Assembly: GCA_947258755.1 (NCBI GenBank)
Contig: CAMYJO010000007.1
Span: 1-64,000, forward strand
DNA length: 64,000 bases
DNA from: an uncultured Gammaproteobacteria bacterium
GTDB lineage: Bacteria > Pseudomonadota > Gammaproteobacteria > JAADHQ01
Direction: 5' to 3'
Shown: positions 38,568 through 49,303 of the stretch, one piece after another
Numbering within the stretch: position 1 is the first letter of the stretch
Layout of the letters: the number at the start of each line of letters is the position of its first letter
Notes under the pieces: model-generated
Seen by the model: only the letters and a program-made list of their open reading frames with translations
Told to the model about the DNA's origin: nothing
The model's database searches: none
Made by a program: the position numbers and the translations under genes

Positions 38568-41500
38568 TCACTTCGACGTATCTTCGATCCTGCGGTCTAT
38601 CCAGTCTGCGCCAATGCTTCCCTGCAGGCTGTTCAGGTATTCAACGCTGCGCAGATAATCCAGTTGCTTATTGACTTCGACTAGCTTGTTATTAAGCTCG
38701 AGCTGTTCCACTTCATCTACAATACGCCCACTATTCAGAACTGCATTGATATAGGATGCATGATGCTGCCAGGTTTTGATGTTGCGTTCCTGCTCAATGA
38801 ATAAGCGCTGCTGGTACCAGTCGCTGTTTAGTAAATAGTCTGCAGTAAACATATTTCGAATATCCGGATGGTCTATATCCTTACCTTCATAATCTCCCTC
38901 TGCCATAATATAAAGCAGCGCCTTTAATGGCGGGCAGGCATTTTCAACTGATTCATCTTCAAGATAACCGCGCGCAACGCCCTGCTGTGCCTCTACAATA
39001 TTACAGATACCATCTACATAGGCATCCATATCCTGTGTCTCCGGTCTGAGCAAGGCCTCATCAAATACCACATTGGGATTATCAAAAATCTTACCCATAT
39101 AGGCATGCACAAATTGCGTTGTAATCCGATAACCCAACCTGCTTGCCAAAATATTTTGACCATCATGCGTGAAGTTTTCCAGTTTCTCCAAGTATCCATG
39201 CTTAATCATATAGCCGGCATCACGCTGTGGCACAGGAACCCTGCACCAGATTTCCGGGATCAATAGACTTATATCATGTTCCACCTTGCAATTGGGCCCA
39301 ACATAACCTGCAGCGGAACTAAAGCCATCGTAGCAGCATAAAATATAAGAGACCAGCGCATTGTTTAAATCAGCCGTTGGAGAGAGCGCGTTAAATGGTC
39401 CTTTGGTAAGCGCGCCTTCTGACCCGGCCCCTGTTGTCGAAGGTGATTTACCAGTCAGACTGCTGATGTAATCCATGAATAACTCAGGCAGCTCCTGATA
39501 ATGAATCGGGTTGTAGACTGCCAAAGGCCGGATATTCCTGGCAGGATCACCGGCATTATTGCGTCGCCCGGGTAACACTGCATTGACAGGATAATAAACC
39601 GGCTGATCCGCCGGTACTCGCCGATACAGCCGTGTACCTAACTCTGCTATATATTTCCCCCTTGCATCCACCTGATCAGGTCTGTTTTGAAGATAACGTA
39701 CGTTCGGGCTTGGCCTGCCATCAACAATACGAGGATGAGCAGATGAAACAAAATACTGACCATTTTCTGCTTGCGCAGTACGTTGTATCAGTTGCTGCAT
39801 GGGAGACGTATATTTTCCGAAACCGATAGCGTCCTCAATCAACTCAATGGCGATATTCTTTCCGAGTGGCTCAAAATTAGAAATGAAGTTATCATCGCCG
39901 GCAAGATCAGCTTCAGCCTGGATATCAAAACCTCGATGGATAGCATCATCTGGCCTTTGAAACAGTTTTTGTTCGCAATTCAACACAAGCTTACAACTGG
40001 GATTATTGTAATCCGGATTTAGGTAATTCAGGCGTCTGGAAGCTACTGTTTTGGATACAGTTATATCGTCTTCCATCTGCACCTTGTCGGCACCGACAAA
40101 ATCCTGCCGTAATTTATAAATACGCCAGGAACCATTACGCTCCTCACCAATCCGGAGATAGTTTACCACCAATTGTCGGCCCCCGAATTTGAGTTCATGC
40201 CCGGGGTATCCATTCACCACATCAACAGTAAAGTGCTGACGCCAGTTTCGTCCCCAATCAGTCCGATAGAACCTCTTAATAATAAAAACTACGGCACGAA
40301 TATGCTGCGGTATCGTATCCAACCACCGGTTATACTCATCTGTATATTCCGTATCCGAGGGTGTCAGTAGCCGGATGCTGGAACCTAGTGAACGATCTTC
40401 ACTTAAAAAAGATCTGCTGTCAGTATTTTGTTTACTGTTTCTAAAACGCGCCGAATAATCCTTGAAAAATATTTCCTCTACTAGATCCAGATCTTCCTTA
40501 ATGTCTCCAACATACAAGGGGCCGGAAATCAGTGTTCCTGATATCGATTTGGAAATCTCGGACTTGCCACCCCCGGACACAGTACAGGGTTTATGACAAA
40601 AGGTACCCTCTGCTTCAGTACCAATCAGACGCCATGTAGGTGAACGCGGGTGCTTTTCAATTCTTACTTTATAGCCACATGGATAAATATAGGCATAATG
40701 GACCAGCAATTTGAGCTGATGCGAAACACCGTCTTTTTCCCAGGAAACCGACTGTTCCAGTAAATCGATACGTGTATCTTCAGGAACATAGATGATATCG
40801 GGATACTGTTTGTCAATAGCATAGCCCTCCTCCCTAACATCCATGAACTTAGCATAGGATTTTACAATATCTTGGAAATTATGCCCATCCATACGAATAC
40901 GGGCATCGGGCTGGAAAACATCACCGAGATTATGACTGGGAAAGGCGATAGCGCCGCCGGAGTGCTCCTCTTCACTTCCACCCAGGAGATTGGATGAATA
41001 ACTTATCTGGGATTTTACTTCTTTTTTGCTGTAACCAAAATAATTATCAGCGATGATGGTAACAACGATACCGCGCATATCCCTGCAGACAATCTTGAAA
41101 GCCTGCCCCTCGTTGTACAGATCATCCTCGTTCTTCCAGTACATGCCGTCCCGACGTTGACGTGCCGTTGCATCGTCGTAATGCGGCAGACCCAGGTCTT
41201 GGGCGCGGCAATTAATCAGATGCGGCGCCAGGATGATGCAACCAGTGTGGCCGGTCCAGGCATGAATATCCAGTGCAGCGTCATTCTCTGGCAGACAGGG
41301 ATCGCCAGCATTACCGAAAATACGTTCTACAAAGTCCAGATTTGAAACCAGACCGCCAGGAGCAAAAAATCGTATTTCCAGACTTTTTTCTGAGGAGATT
41401 GCGTAAATCTCCGGCGAAACGACCGGTCTCATGAGAAGGGATACCCACAAATTTGCCTGATCTTTCTGTGTAGCAGTAAACGGCAAACACATAAGCTCAT

Positions 41501-42038
41501 CCGGCGGACTCATCGCATATTCGAACAAAGCATGGAAAACATGCACCGGGACTGCTTTCTTGCCTTCAGGGATAGGCAGCCCTCCCTCGACGATATGAAA
41601 AACGCCCTTTGTGGTACGTCGATCCTTGACTGGATTGTTGAGAATACCCTGAGTCAGCCGATACGAATTAACGTAATTAGATGAAAAGTGATTACCGTCT
41701 GGTGGAAGCGATAACTCTCGAGCCAGCCTGGGCTTGTCGAGTACAAAGGTTGTACCCGGCAAGCTTACCGGATCATTAATATCATTTTCCTGAAAATAAG
41801 TGTTCAGGTAATCCTGTATACGTTGATCGGCTGGACATCGATAATCGGCCAGTAATTTTTTCTGTTGCCGGTAGTTACGCAATAGTTCATCGGCTATCCC
41901 GAGATAATCATTATCGTCGCCACCATGAAAAGTAGGCTGATCTAAAGCTGCAAGTTGCAGATTAATATGCTTTACAATATGCAGTTGCTCTTCAGATAAC
42001 AAATCCTCAGGGCCCAGATTGTTGTTGGATGCATCCAT
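38568..42038 (-). CDS. Large 1156-aa protein, possible PPi-type phosphoenolpyruvate carboxykinase
   Basis: Size and P-loop-like CTVSGGGKSEISKS fit the PPi-PEPCK family as recalled; neighbourhood has ppdK and glgP. Assignment is from memory of the family, not from alignment. Confidence 0.55.
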   Translation of the reverse strand: MDASNNNLGPEDLLSEEQLHIVKHINLQLAALDQPTFHGGDDNDYLGIADELLRNYRQQKKLLADYRCPADQRIQDYLNTYFQENDINDPVSLPGTTFVLDKPRLARELSLPPDGNHFSSNYVNSYRLTQGILNNPVKDRRTTKGVFHIVEGGLPIPEGKKAVPVHVFHALFEYAMSPPDELMCLPFTATQKDQANLWVSLLMRPVVSPEIYAISSEKSLEIRFFAPGGLVSNLDFVERIFGNAGDPCLPENDAALDIHAWTGHTGCIILAPHLINCRAQDLGLPHYDDATARQRRDGMYWKNEDDLYNEGQAFKIVCRDMRGIVVTIIADNYFGYSKKEVKSQISYSSNLLGGSEEEHSGGAIAFPSHNLGDVFQPDARIRMDGHNFQDIVKSYAKFMDVREEGYAIDKQYPDIIYVPEDTRIDLLEQSVSWEKDGVSHQLKLLVHYAYIYPCGYKVRIEKHPRSPTWRLIGTEAEGTFCHKPCTVSGGGKSEISKSISGTLISGPLYVGDIKEDLDLVEEIFFKDYSARFRNSKQNTDSRSFLSEDRSLGSSIRLLTPSDTEYTDEYNRWLDTIPQHIRAVVFIIKRFYRTDWGRNWRQHFTVDVVNGYPGHELKFGGRQLVVNYLRIGEERNGSWRIYKLRQDFVGADKVQMEDDITVSKTVASRRLNYLNPDYNNPSCKLVLNCEQKLFQRPDDAIHRGFDIQAEADLAGDDNFISNFEPLGKNIAIELIEDAIGFGKYTSPMQQLIQRTAQAENGQYFVSSAHPRIVDGRPSPNVRYLQNRPDQVDARGKYIAELGTRLYRRVPADQPVYYPVNAVLPGRRNNAGDPARNIRPLAVYNPIHYQELPELFMDYISSLTGKSPSTTGAGSEGALTKGPFNALSPTADLNNALVSYILCCYDGFSSAAGYVGPNCKVEHDISLLIPEIWCRVPVPQRDAGYMIKHGYLEKLENFTHDGQNILASRLGYRITTQFVHAYMGKIFDNPNVVFDEALLRPETQDMDAYVDGICNIVEAQQGVARGYLEDESVENACPPLKALLYIMAEGDYEGKDIDHPDIRNMFTADYLLNSDWYQQRLFIEQERNIKTWQHHASYINAVLNSGRIVDEVEQLELNNKLVEVNKQLDYLRSVEYLNSLQGSIGADWIDRRIEDTSK

Positions 42039-42095
42039 ATTTTTATCTATCAGTAATCCTACAATTAATTATAAGAAATAATTCTGGCCAGTCAT

Positions 42096-44651
42096 TCACA
42101 ACCAAACCATATAACCTAGTTCAAACCGGTGCGTCAGCATTTGATGATATGGATAAGCCCTTAATTTATAATACTGTAGTCCTGCCAAATTTGGCATAAG
42201 ATCAAGTCTAAACAAGATTTCGCCTACTTCAAGATTATCCTGTGGTAACAAGCGAAGTACATCCTCGACTACTAACTCCCTTCTGTTGGAAGCGCGGCCA
42301 ATCAGACATTCCACAACTATATCCTCTGGTTTGAGCTCGCCAAGCTTGACCCCTACCAGAATCGGCACTGTATCACCCGTCTCAATTTCAGGTACTGGCT
42401 CGTCCAATCTTCGTATTTCCAGTTTCGGCCAGTAACTATGAATCTTGCGCTTCCACGAGGCAAGCTCTATAGCTGGCTTATATTCATCATGTTCAATTTT
42501 CTTACCTTGCTGCATCGCAGGCGCGTAATAATTATTTACATAGTCCATGACCATTCTTTGTGAATTATATTTTGGCAATATGGTCTTCATCGAAGCCTTG
42601 GATATTCTGATCCAGTCAGCTGAATAACCCATACCATCCCTCCTGAAATAACTGGGTACAATATGATGTTCCAGTACATCCAGAATCGTTTGCGATTCAA
42701 GCTTGTCTCTTTCCTCGGCATGGCTGGTAGGATGAGGCTGAATTGACCAGCCATTTTTACCGTCATAGCCCTCTCCCCACCATCCATCTAAAACACTTAG
42801 ATTAACAACACCATTAAGTCCTGCTTTCTGCCCCGATGTACCACTGGCTTCCAGTGGATACTCCGGTGTATTTAGCCAGACGTCTACGCCTGCAACAAGA
42901 CGTCGCGCCATTGCCATATTATAGCCTTCCAGCAATATAATTTTGCCCTGGAATTGCTTTTCCTGTGAGAGTTTGTAGATGGTGCTGATTAACTGTTGGC
43001 CTGGGAGGTCATTAGGATGCGCTTTACCAGCAAAAATAAATATAACCGGTCTATCCGGGTCATTAACCAGCTTGGCCAGACGCTCTGTATCGCGAAAAAT
43101 AAGCGTTGCCCGTTTGTAAGTTGCGAACCGGCGTGCAAAACCGATAACCATGGTATTGGTGTTTGCCGGATTCAAATAACTAACAGTATGCTCAAGGTCA
43201 ACCGGGCTACTGCCATTTCGCTGAAATTGATCGGTGACTCTTTTTGCGGCATCCTTGAATAAGTGTGATTTCAGTGTTTGCCTGATACTCCAGTAACTAT
43301 AATCAGGTATGGAATCGATACGCTCCCAGTATCTTTCATTAAGCAGTTGATTTCTCCATTCGTGTCCAAACTCCATGTCAAACAGGTTTCTCCATTCTGG
43401 AGCTAGAAAGCTATATAAGTGAACACCATTTGTTACGTAACCAATTGGGTTTTCCTTGGCACTGATTTGCGGCCAGATATAGGCCTCCATCTCGGATGCA
43501 ACATCACCATGAATTTTACTGACACCATTATGATAGCGTGAACCACGCAGTGCCAATGCCGTCATATTAAATCCACCCTGGGCCGTAGGGCATGAACCCA
43601 GACTGATAAATTCATCGATAGTAAGACCAAGATCACTCACCAGCTTGCTCATATGCGTAGTAATTAGGTCTGACGAAAATATGTCATGACCTGCCTGTAC
43701 TGGGGTATGGGTTGTAAAAATAGTAGATAATGCAACTGCTTCAATTGCTGAATCAAATCTCAATTTATTATTAGTTAGCTCACGACAACGTTCGATAATC
43801 TGAAATGCTCCATGGCCTTCATTTATATGCCAGGCTGTAGGTTTGAAGCCCAATGCACGTAATGTACGCACTCCGCCTATACCCAATACGATCTCCTGCA
43901 GGATACGCATCTGTATATCGCCACCATATAATTGATAAGTAATTGTGCGGTTGTGCTCACTATTTTCCGGTACGTCTGCATCCAGTAGATATAAACGTAT
44001 CCGGCCGGCCTTGGTCTCCCAGACACGCAGATATATCGGATCGGTCATTTCGTCGATGCAGATAGTGATCTCGTTGCCTTTGGCATCCTTCGCTGGCGTA
44101 ATAGGCAGGCTACTGAAATCCGTGTCGGCATATTGTGCTTGCTGATTGCCATAAGCATCAATTGTCTGCGCAAAATAACCCTGGCGGTAAAGCATACCTA
44201 CCGCAACCAGTGGCAGAGCCATGTCACTGGCAGCCTTGCAGTGGTCACCAGCCAGGATACCAAGTCCGCCTGAATAAATAGGGACACTCTCATGAAAACC
44301 GAATTCCATGGAAAAATAAGCAATCAGATCATTTTTTGGATTAATAACTTCATTATTGGTGATCTGCACATGTTCATTCAGGTAATTATCATAATCAGCC
44401 AACACAAGATAATAACTTTTAAGGAAAGTCGGATCTTTAGCTGCCTGTTCGAGCCTGTGTTGTGATATGCGGCGCAGAAATAATTTCGGGTTATGAATAC
44501 ATGTCCGCCAAAGCTCGGGGTGTAGATAATAAAAAAGAGAGCGAACCTGATTGGACCAGCTATAATATAGATCGCCAGATAGTTCACTCAGCCGCTCGAG
44601 CTGCATGGGTATTTTTGGTCGAACTTCAATACTGTAACAAGTACCTTCCAT
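42096..44651 (-). CDS. glgP: Alpha-glucan (glycogen/starch) phosphorylase
   Basis: 851 aa; YFSMEFGFHESVPIYSGGLGILAGDHCKAASD, THTPVQAGHDIF, PLEASGTSGQKAGLNGVVNLSVLDGWWGEGY. Confidence 0.95.
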   Translation of the reverse strand: MEGTCYSIEVRPKIPMQLERLSELSGDLYYSWSNQVRSLFYYLHPELWRTCIHNPKLFLRRISQHRLEQAAKDPTFLKSYYLVLADYDNYLNEHVQITNNEVINPKNDLIAYFSMEFGFHESVPIYSGGLGILAGDHCKAASDMALPLVAVGMLYRQGYFAQTIDAYGNQQAQYADTDFSSLPITPAKDAKGNEITICIDEMTDPIYLRVWETKAGRIRLYLLDADVPENSEHNRTITYQLYGGDIQMRILQEIVLGIGGVRTLRALGFKPTAWHINEGHGAFQIIERCRELTNNKLRFDSAIEAVALSTIFTTHTPVQAGHDIFSSDLITTHMSKLVSDLGLTIDEFISLGSCPTAQGGFNMTALALRGSRYHNGVSKIHGDVASEMEAYIWPQISAKENPIGYVTNGVHLYSFLAPEWRNLFDMEFGHEWRNQLLNERYWERIDSIPDYSYWSIRQTLKSHLFKDAAKRVTDQFQRNGSSPVDLEHTVSYLNPANTNTMVIGFARRFATYKRATLIFRDTERLAKLVNDPDRPVIFIFAGKAHPNDLPGQQLISTIYKLSQEKQFQGKIILLEGYNMAMARRLVAGVDVWLNTPEYPLEASGTSGQKAGLNGVVNLSVLDGWWGEGYDGKNGWSIQPHPTSHAEERDKLESQTILDVLEHHIVPSYFRRDGMGYSADWIRISKASMKTILPKYNSQRMVMDYVNNYYAPAMQQGKKIEHDEYKPAIELASWKRKIHSYWPKLEIRRLDEPVPEIETGDTVPILVGVKLGELKPEDIVVECLIGRASNRRELVVEDVLRLLPQDNLEVGEILFRLDLMPNLAGLQYYKLRAYPYHQMLTHRFELGYMVWL

Positions 44652-44802
44652 AATTATATAACTTTCATCTAAGTGTATAGGGGACCGTCTACATACATAA
44701 GTAGACCATATGTTTGAATATTTAATACAGCTATAAATACCGTGAATTCATCAGGTTCATTTGCATGCTGACAAGCCTGATCTTTATATTGTATAGCAAT
44801 AC

Positions 44803-47800
44803 TCACGCCGCCTGCTCCATAGATTCAATAACAGACCCCAAACTGCTGGCTATCGGCTTAATAAGCCAGAACTTGCCGACATAGAACATAAAATCATCAA
44901 GTATGGTTTTTGCCCAGAGACTTCCTGTTTCACTTTCATAATTCTCTATAGACTTACGTAGATAGTTCCTATGCGCCTCGGTATCCTCGGTATCGATACG
45001 GTGTATATCGACCAGTTCGTTATTATAATGATCAACGAAATTATTTTGTAAATCCAGTGCAAAGGCAAAACCACCCGTCATACCCGCACCGAAATTAACA
45101 CCAGTCGGGCCTAGTATTGTGACCACGCCACCGGTCATATATTCACAACAGTGATCACCAGCACCTTCAACAACGGCAATGGCACCTGAATTTCTTACAG
45201 CAAGACGCTCTCCCGCCAAGCCTGCGGCATAAAGAACCCCTCCTGTTGCACCATATAAACAGGTATTGCCGATAATGGCATTTTCCTGGCTTATGAAACT
45301 CGATTTCAAAGGTGGTTTAATAACGATCTTACCACCTGCCATTCCCTTCCCTACATAATCATTGGCATCGCCTTCAAGATACAGATGCAAGCCACCACAG
45401 TTCCATACACCAAAACTCTGTCCGGCTGTACCGGTAAATCGGATAACTAATGGTGTACTTTCCATGCTTTTATTCCCATATCTTTTGACAATCTCGCCTG
45501 CAAGACGCGCACCGATTGAACGATTGTTATTTTTTAGTTCATAGGAAAATTCTTTTGTCTGACGGTTTTCGATAGCAACCCAGGCATCAGCCAACATTGT
45601 TTCTGCCAGTTCCGCTTTGTCAAAGGGCTCATTTCTTGGATGATGGCAATACCTGGGTTTAATACTGTCACACTCTGGCTCGTAAATTAGTGGGTACAAG
45701 TCCAGCCTGGACTGCTTTTGCGATTGACCCGGGAGAATTGTTAACAAATCATACCGGCCGATTAGATCATTAATAGATTGCACACCTAATCGCGCCATCC
45801 ACTCGCGCGTATCCTGTGCAATAAACTGGAAAAAATTCATGACCCTCTGTTCATCACCCTTAAAGTGATTTCTACGCAACAGCCCCTCCTGTGTTGCAAC
45901 ACCAGTAGCACAGTTATTTAAATGGCAAATACGCAAGTATTTGCATCCCATAGCAAGCAGTGTAGCGGTGCCGAACCCAAAACTCTCCGCACCGAGAATG
46001 GTTGCCTTGATTACATCAAGCCCCGTCTTCAGGCCGCCGTCAATCTGTATGCGCACTTTGTCACGTAGATCATTTGCGCGTAATGCTTGACAGGTTTCAC
46101 TTAGACCCAGTTCCCACGGACTGCCTGCGTACTTCACTGAAGTCAATGGACTTGCACCCGTACCGCCATCGTATCCGGATATGGTAATCATATCCGCATA
46201 GGCCTTGGCTACACCTGCTGCGATAGTACCTACACCCGGCTCAGATACCAGTTTTACCGAGACAAGTGCCGCTGGATTAACCTGTTTTAAATCAAAAATT
46301 AGTTGTGCAAGATCTTCGATAGAATAAATATCATGATGCGGCGGTGGAGAAATTAACGGCGTTCCTATCGTTGCATAACGTAAGCTGGCAATCAGTTTGT
46401 TAACTTTTTTCCCGGCCAGCTGACCACCCTCTCCCGGCTTGGCACCTTGAGCAATTTTTATCTGTAGTACCTCAGCATTAACCAGGTAATGCGGTGTCAC
46501 GCCAAACCTACCCGATGCGACCTGCTTAATTTTTGAATTACGTTCAGTGCCAAATCGCTCCCGGCTTTCTCCTCCTTCACCAGAATTAGAACGTCCACCC
46601 AGTCTGTTCATGGCACAGGCAAGGGTTTCGTGTGCTTCAGGCGACAGGGCACCAAGGGACATAGCACCACTTTCAAAACGCTTATAAATATTTTCTAGGG
46701 GCTCTACCGAATCGAGGGCAATAGGTTCAATATCTGTTCTTAAACCCAGCAGGTCGCGCAATACTGTTACTGGCCTTTGATTGATTATATTCGTATACTC
46801 GAGATAATCATCGTAATTACCCGTCTCTACTGCTTTATGTAGGGCATGAACAATATCCGGATTAAAGGCATGATACTCACCAGCATGCATGTACTTTAAC
46901 AAACCACCCTGACTGACCTCTTCTCGTTTCGACCAGGCTTGTCTGCTAATCCTTCTCTGGTCACTTTCAATCTCTTCAAATCCCGCCCCTTCAATTCGGG
47001 TCACTGCGCCGGTAAAACACAAATCCACAACTTCCCGATTGAGACCAATTGCTTCAAACAATTGCGCGCCCCGATAACTGGTTATTGTAGATATACCCAT
47101 CTTGGACAGAATCTTGTATAGGCCTTTATTAATACCTCTCCGATACGTTTGCACTAAATCTGCAGCTGGTCTATCACGAATATCTCCCGAGCTAATCATG
47201 TGACATATGCAATCATAGGCAAGATAGGGGAATACGGCGGAAGCACCATAACCGATTAATACAGCAAAATGATGAGGATCTCTGGCAGTTGCAGTTTCGA
47301 CCACAATATTAACATCGCAACGTAAACCCTCATTAATTAATCGATGATGAACTGCACCAGTAGCCAGTAACGCGTGAATAGGTAGACTGCCTTTTTCTAT
47401 TTTCCTATCACTGAGAATGATAATCTTTATGCCTTCATTCACAGCAGTAACTGCAGTCTCACATAGCTGTTTTATCGCCGTTTCGAGATCAATATTCTCT
47501 GGGTATAGCAGTTCGATAATCCTGTGCATAAAACGGTGATCATTTACAGCCAGCAATTGATTATATTTACTAAAAGACAATACCGGACTATTTACAACAA
47601 TACGTACTGCATGTTCAGCATTGTGCACAAACAAATTTTGCTCATTACCTAAACAGGTTTCGAGAGACATGTTTATACTTTCACGTAATGGATCTATTGG
47701 TGGATTGGTTACCTGTGCAAACTGCTGGCGAAAATAATCGTAAAGGTTTCGGGGCAATCTCGATAATACGGGTAACGGAGTATCGTCCCCCATTGAACCA

Positions 47801-49248
47801 ATGGCTTCCGTACCACCTTCTGCCAATACTTTTATCACCTGCTCCTGCTCTTCATTGCTGATCTGGAACATTTTTAGATATATTTTCAGGTTTTCAGGTT
47901 CCGGAAAAACAATACATGCTTCCTCCTCAAGAGAAGATTGTAGATAAGTAACGTGATCTCTGAGCCATTGTCGGTACGGATATCGTGACTTTAACTCATT
48001 ATCAATATACTCCGGCAGCATTAATTGACCATTCAATGTATCGACGGCAATCATATCACCCGGACGCAAACGCCCTTTGGTCTCAACATCATGTGGCTCA
48101 TAGTCGTACACACCAATTTCTGATGCCAGGGTTATATGCCGGTCTTTGGTAATAACATAACGTGCTGGTCGTAAGCCATTACGGTCCATCGCACAAGCAG
48201 CATATCTGCCATCGGTTAAAACAATCCCTGCCGGCCCGTCCCAGGGCTCCATGTGCATGGAATAATATTCATAGAACGCACGTAAATCAGGATCCATTGA
48301 CTTCATGTTCTGCCAGGCTCTTGGTATCAGCAGGCGCATGGCAAGAAAGATATCCATACCTCCTGCCAACATGGCTTCAAGCATATTATCCAGACTGTAG
48401 GAATCAGAACCGGACATTGAAACCCAGGGGCGTATATCCTCCATTTTCGGGATAAGGTCCGTCTCAAATTTATAGCTTCTTGCCTGCGCCCAGTTTCGAT
48501 TTCCCTGAATAGTATTAATCTCTCCATTATGTGCCAGATACCGAAATGGTTGCGCAAGTCGCCATTCAGGCCAGGTATTCGTAGAAAAACGCTGATGAAA
48601 AATACACAGGGAAGAAGTCAACCTGGCGTCATTCAAATCGACGTAAAATGACGGCAGATTATGTGGAAGCACCAGACCTTTATAACAAATCACCTGAGAG
48701 GACAGGGTAACTACATGAAATACATCATCCTTTTTTTCGATAAGTTTCTTGGCACGCCGTCGAGCGATATACAGATGCCGGTCAAACTGTTCTGTAGTGA
48801 AATCATTTGGTGAATTAACAAACACCTGTTCGATAACTGGCAGCGTTGTTAACGCCTGTGGACCACATACCTGTGGATCGACAGGAACCTGCCGCCATCC
48901 GGCGACAGTTAAACCCTCGGCTTTTAATTCAGTCTCGAGACGATGCCTGGCCCTGGCAGCCAATCCGTCATCGCGACTAAGAAATATCATACCAACACCA
49001 TATAGACCATTCAGGCCAATACCTTCGTCCTGACATACAGCCCGCAAAAAATCATCTGGCTTTTTCATCAAAATACCGCAACCGTCACCAGATTTGCCAT
49101 CCGCAGCAACAGCTCCTCGATGCGTCAGACGTGACAGGGCCTTGATAGCTGTATGTACCAGCCAATGGCTGGGCTCGCCATCCATATGTGCGATTAACCC
49201 GAATCCACAATTATCCTTGTCATTGCTTTTATCATATAGTGATGGCAT
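44803..49248 (-). CDS. gltB: Glutamate synthase large subunit
   Basis: 1481 aa; CGFGLIAHMDG, LAHNGEINTIQGNRNW, GAKPGEGGQLAGKKV, GYDGGTGASPLTS. Confidence 0.97.
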   Translation of the reverse strand: MPSLYDKSNDKDNCGFGLIAHMDGEPSHWLVHTAIKALSRLTHRGAVAADGKSGDGCGILMKKPDDFLRAVCQDEGIGLNGLYGVGMIFLSRDDGLAARARHRLETELKAEGLTVAGWRQVPVDPQVCGPQALTTLPVIEQVFVNSPNDFTTEQFDRHLYIARRRAKKLIEKKDDVFHVVTLSSQVICYKGLVLPHNLPSFYVDLNDARLTSSLCIFHQRFSTNTWPEWRLAQPFRYLAHNGEINTIQGNRNWAQARSYKFETDLIPKMEDIRPWVSMSGSDSYSLDNMLEAMLAGGMDIFLAMRLLIPRAWQNMKSMDPDLRAFYEYYSMHMEPWDGPAGIVLTDGRYAACAMDRNGLRPARYVITKDRHITLASEIGVYDYEPHDVETKGRLRPGDMIAVDTLNGQLMLPEYIDNELKSRYPYRQWLRDHVTYLQSSLEEEACIVFPEPENLKIYLKMFQISNEEQEQVIKVLAEGGTEAIGSMGDDTPLPVLSRLPRNLYDYFRQQFAQVTNPPIDPLRESINMSLETCLGNEQNLFVHNAEHAVRIVVNSPVLSFSKYNQLLAVNDHRFMHRIIELLYPENIDLETAIKQLCETAVTAVNEGIKIIILSDRKIEKGSLPIHALLATGAVHHRLINEGLRCDVNIVVETATARDPHHFAVLIGYGASAVFPYLAYDCICHMISSGDIRDRPAADLVQTYRRGINKGLYKILSKMGISTITSYRGAQLFEAIGLNREVVDLCFTGAVTRIEGAGFEEIESDQRRISRQAWSKREEVSQGGLLKYMHAGEYHAFNPDIVHALHKAVETGNYDDYLEYTNIINQRPVTVLRDLLGLRTDIEPIALDSVEPLENIYKRFESGAMSLGALSPEAHETLACAMNRLGGRSNSGEGGESRERFGTERNSKIKQVASGRFGVTPHYLVNAEVLQIKIAQGAKPGEGGQLAGKKVNKLIASLRYATIGTPLISPPPHHDIYSIEDLAQLIFDLKQVNPAALVSVKLVSEPGVGTIAAGVAKAYADMITISGYDGGTGASPLTSVKYAGSPWELGLSETCQALRANDLRDKVRIQIDGGLKTGLDVIKATILGAESFGFGTATLLAMGCKYLRICHLNNCATGVATQEGLLRRNHFKGDEQRVMNFFQFIAQDTREWMARLGVQSINDLIGRYDLLTILPGQSQKQSRLDLYPLIYEPECDSIKPRYCHHPRNEPFDKAELAETMLADAWVAIENRQTKEFSYELKNNNRSIGARLAGEIVKRYGNKSMESTPLVIRFTGTAGQSFGVWNCGGLHLYLEGDANDYVGKGMAGGKIVIKPPLKSSFISQENAIIGNTCLYGATGGVLYAAGLAGERLAVRNSGAIAVVEGAGDHCCEYMTGGVVTILGPTGVNFGAGMTGGFAFALDLQNNFVDHYNNELVDIHRIDTEDTEAHRNYLRKSIENYESETGSLWAKTILDDFMFYVGKFWLIKPIASSLGSVIESMEQAA

Positions 49249-49303
49249 ATTATTTTTCAGTATTATGAATCAACTCTTATTTCCATTCGCAAAGAAACCG
49301 CGA

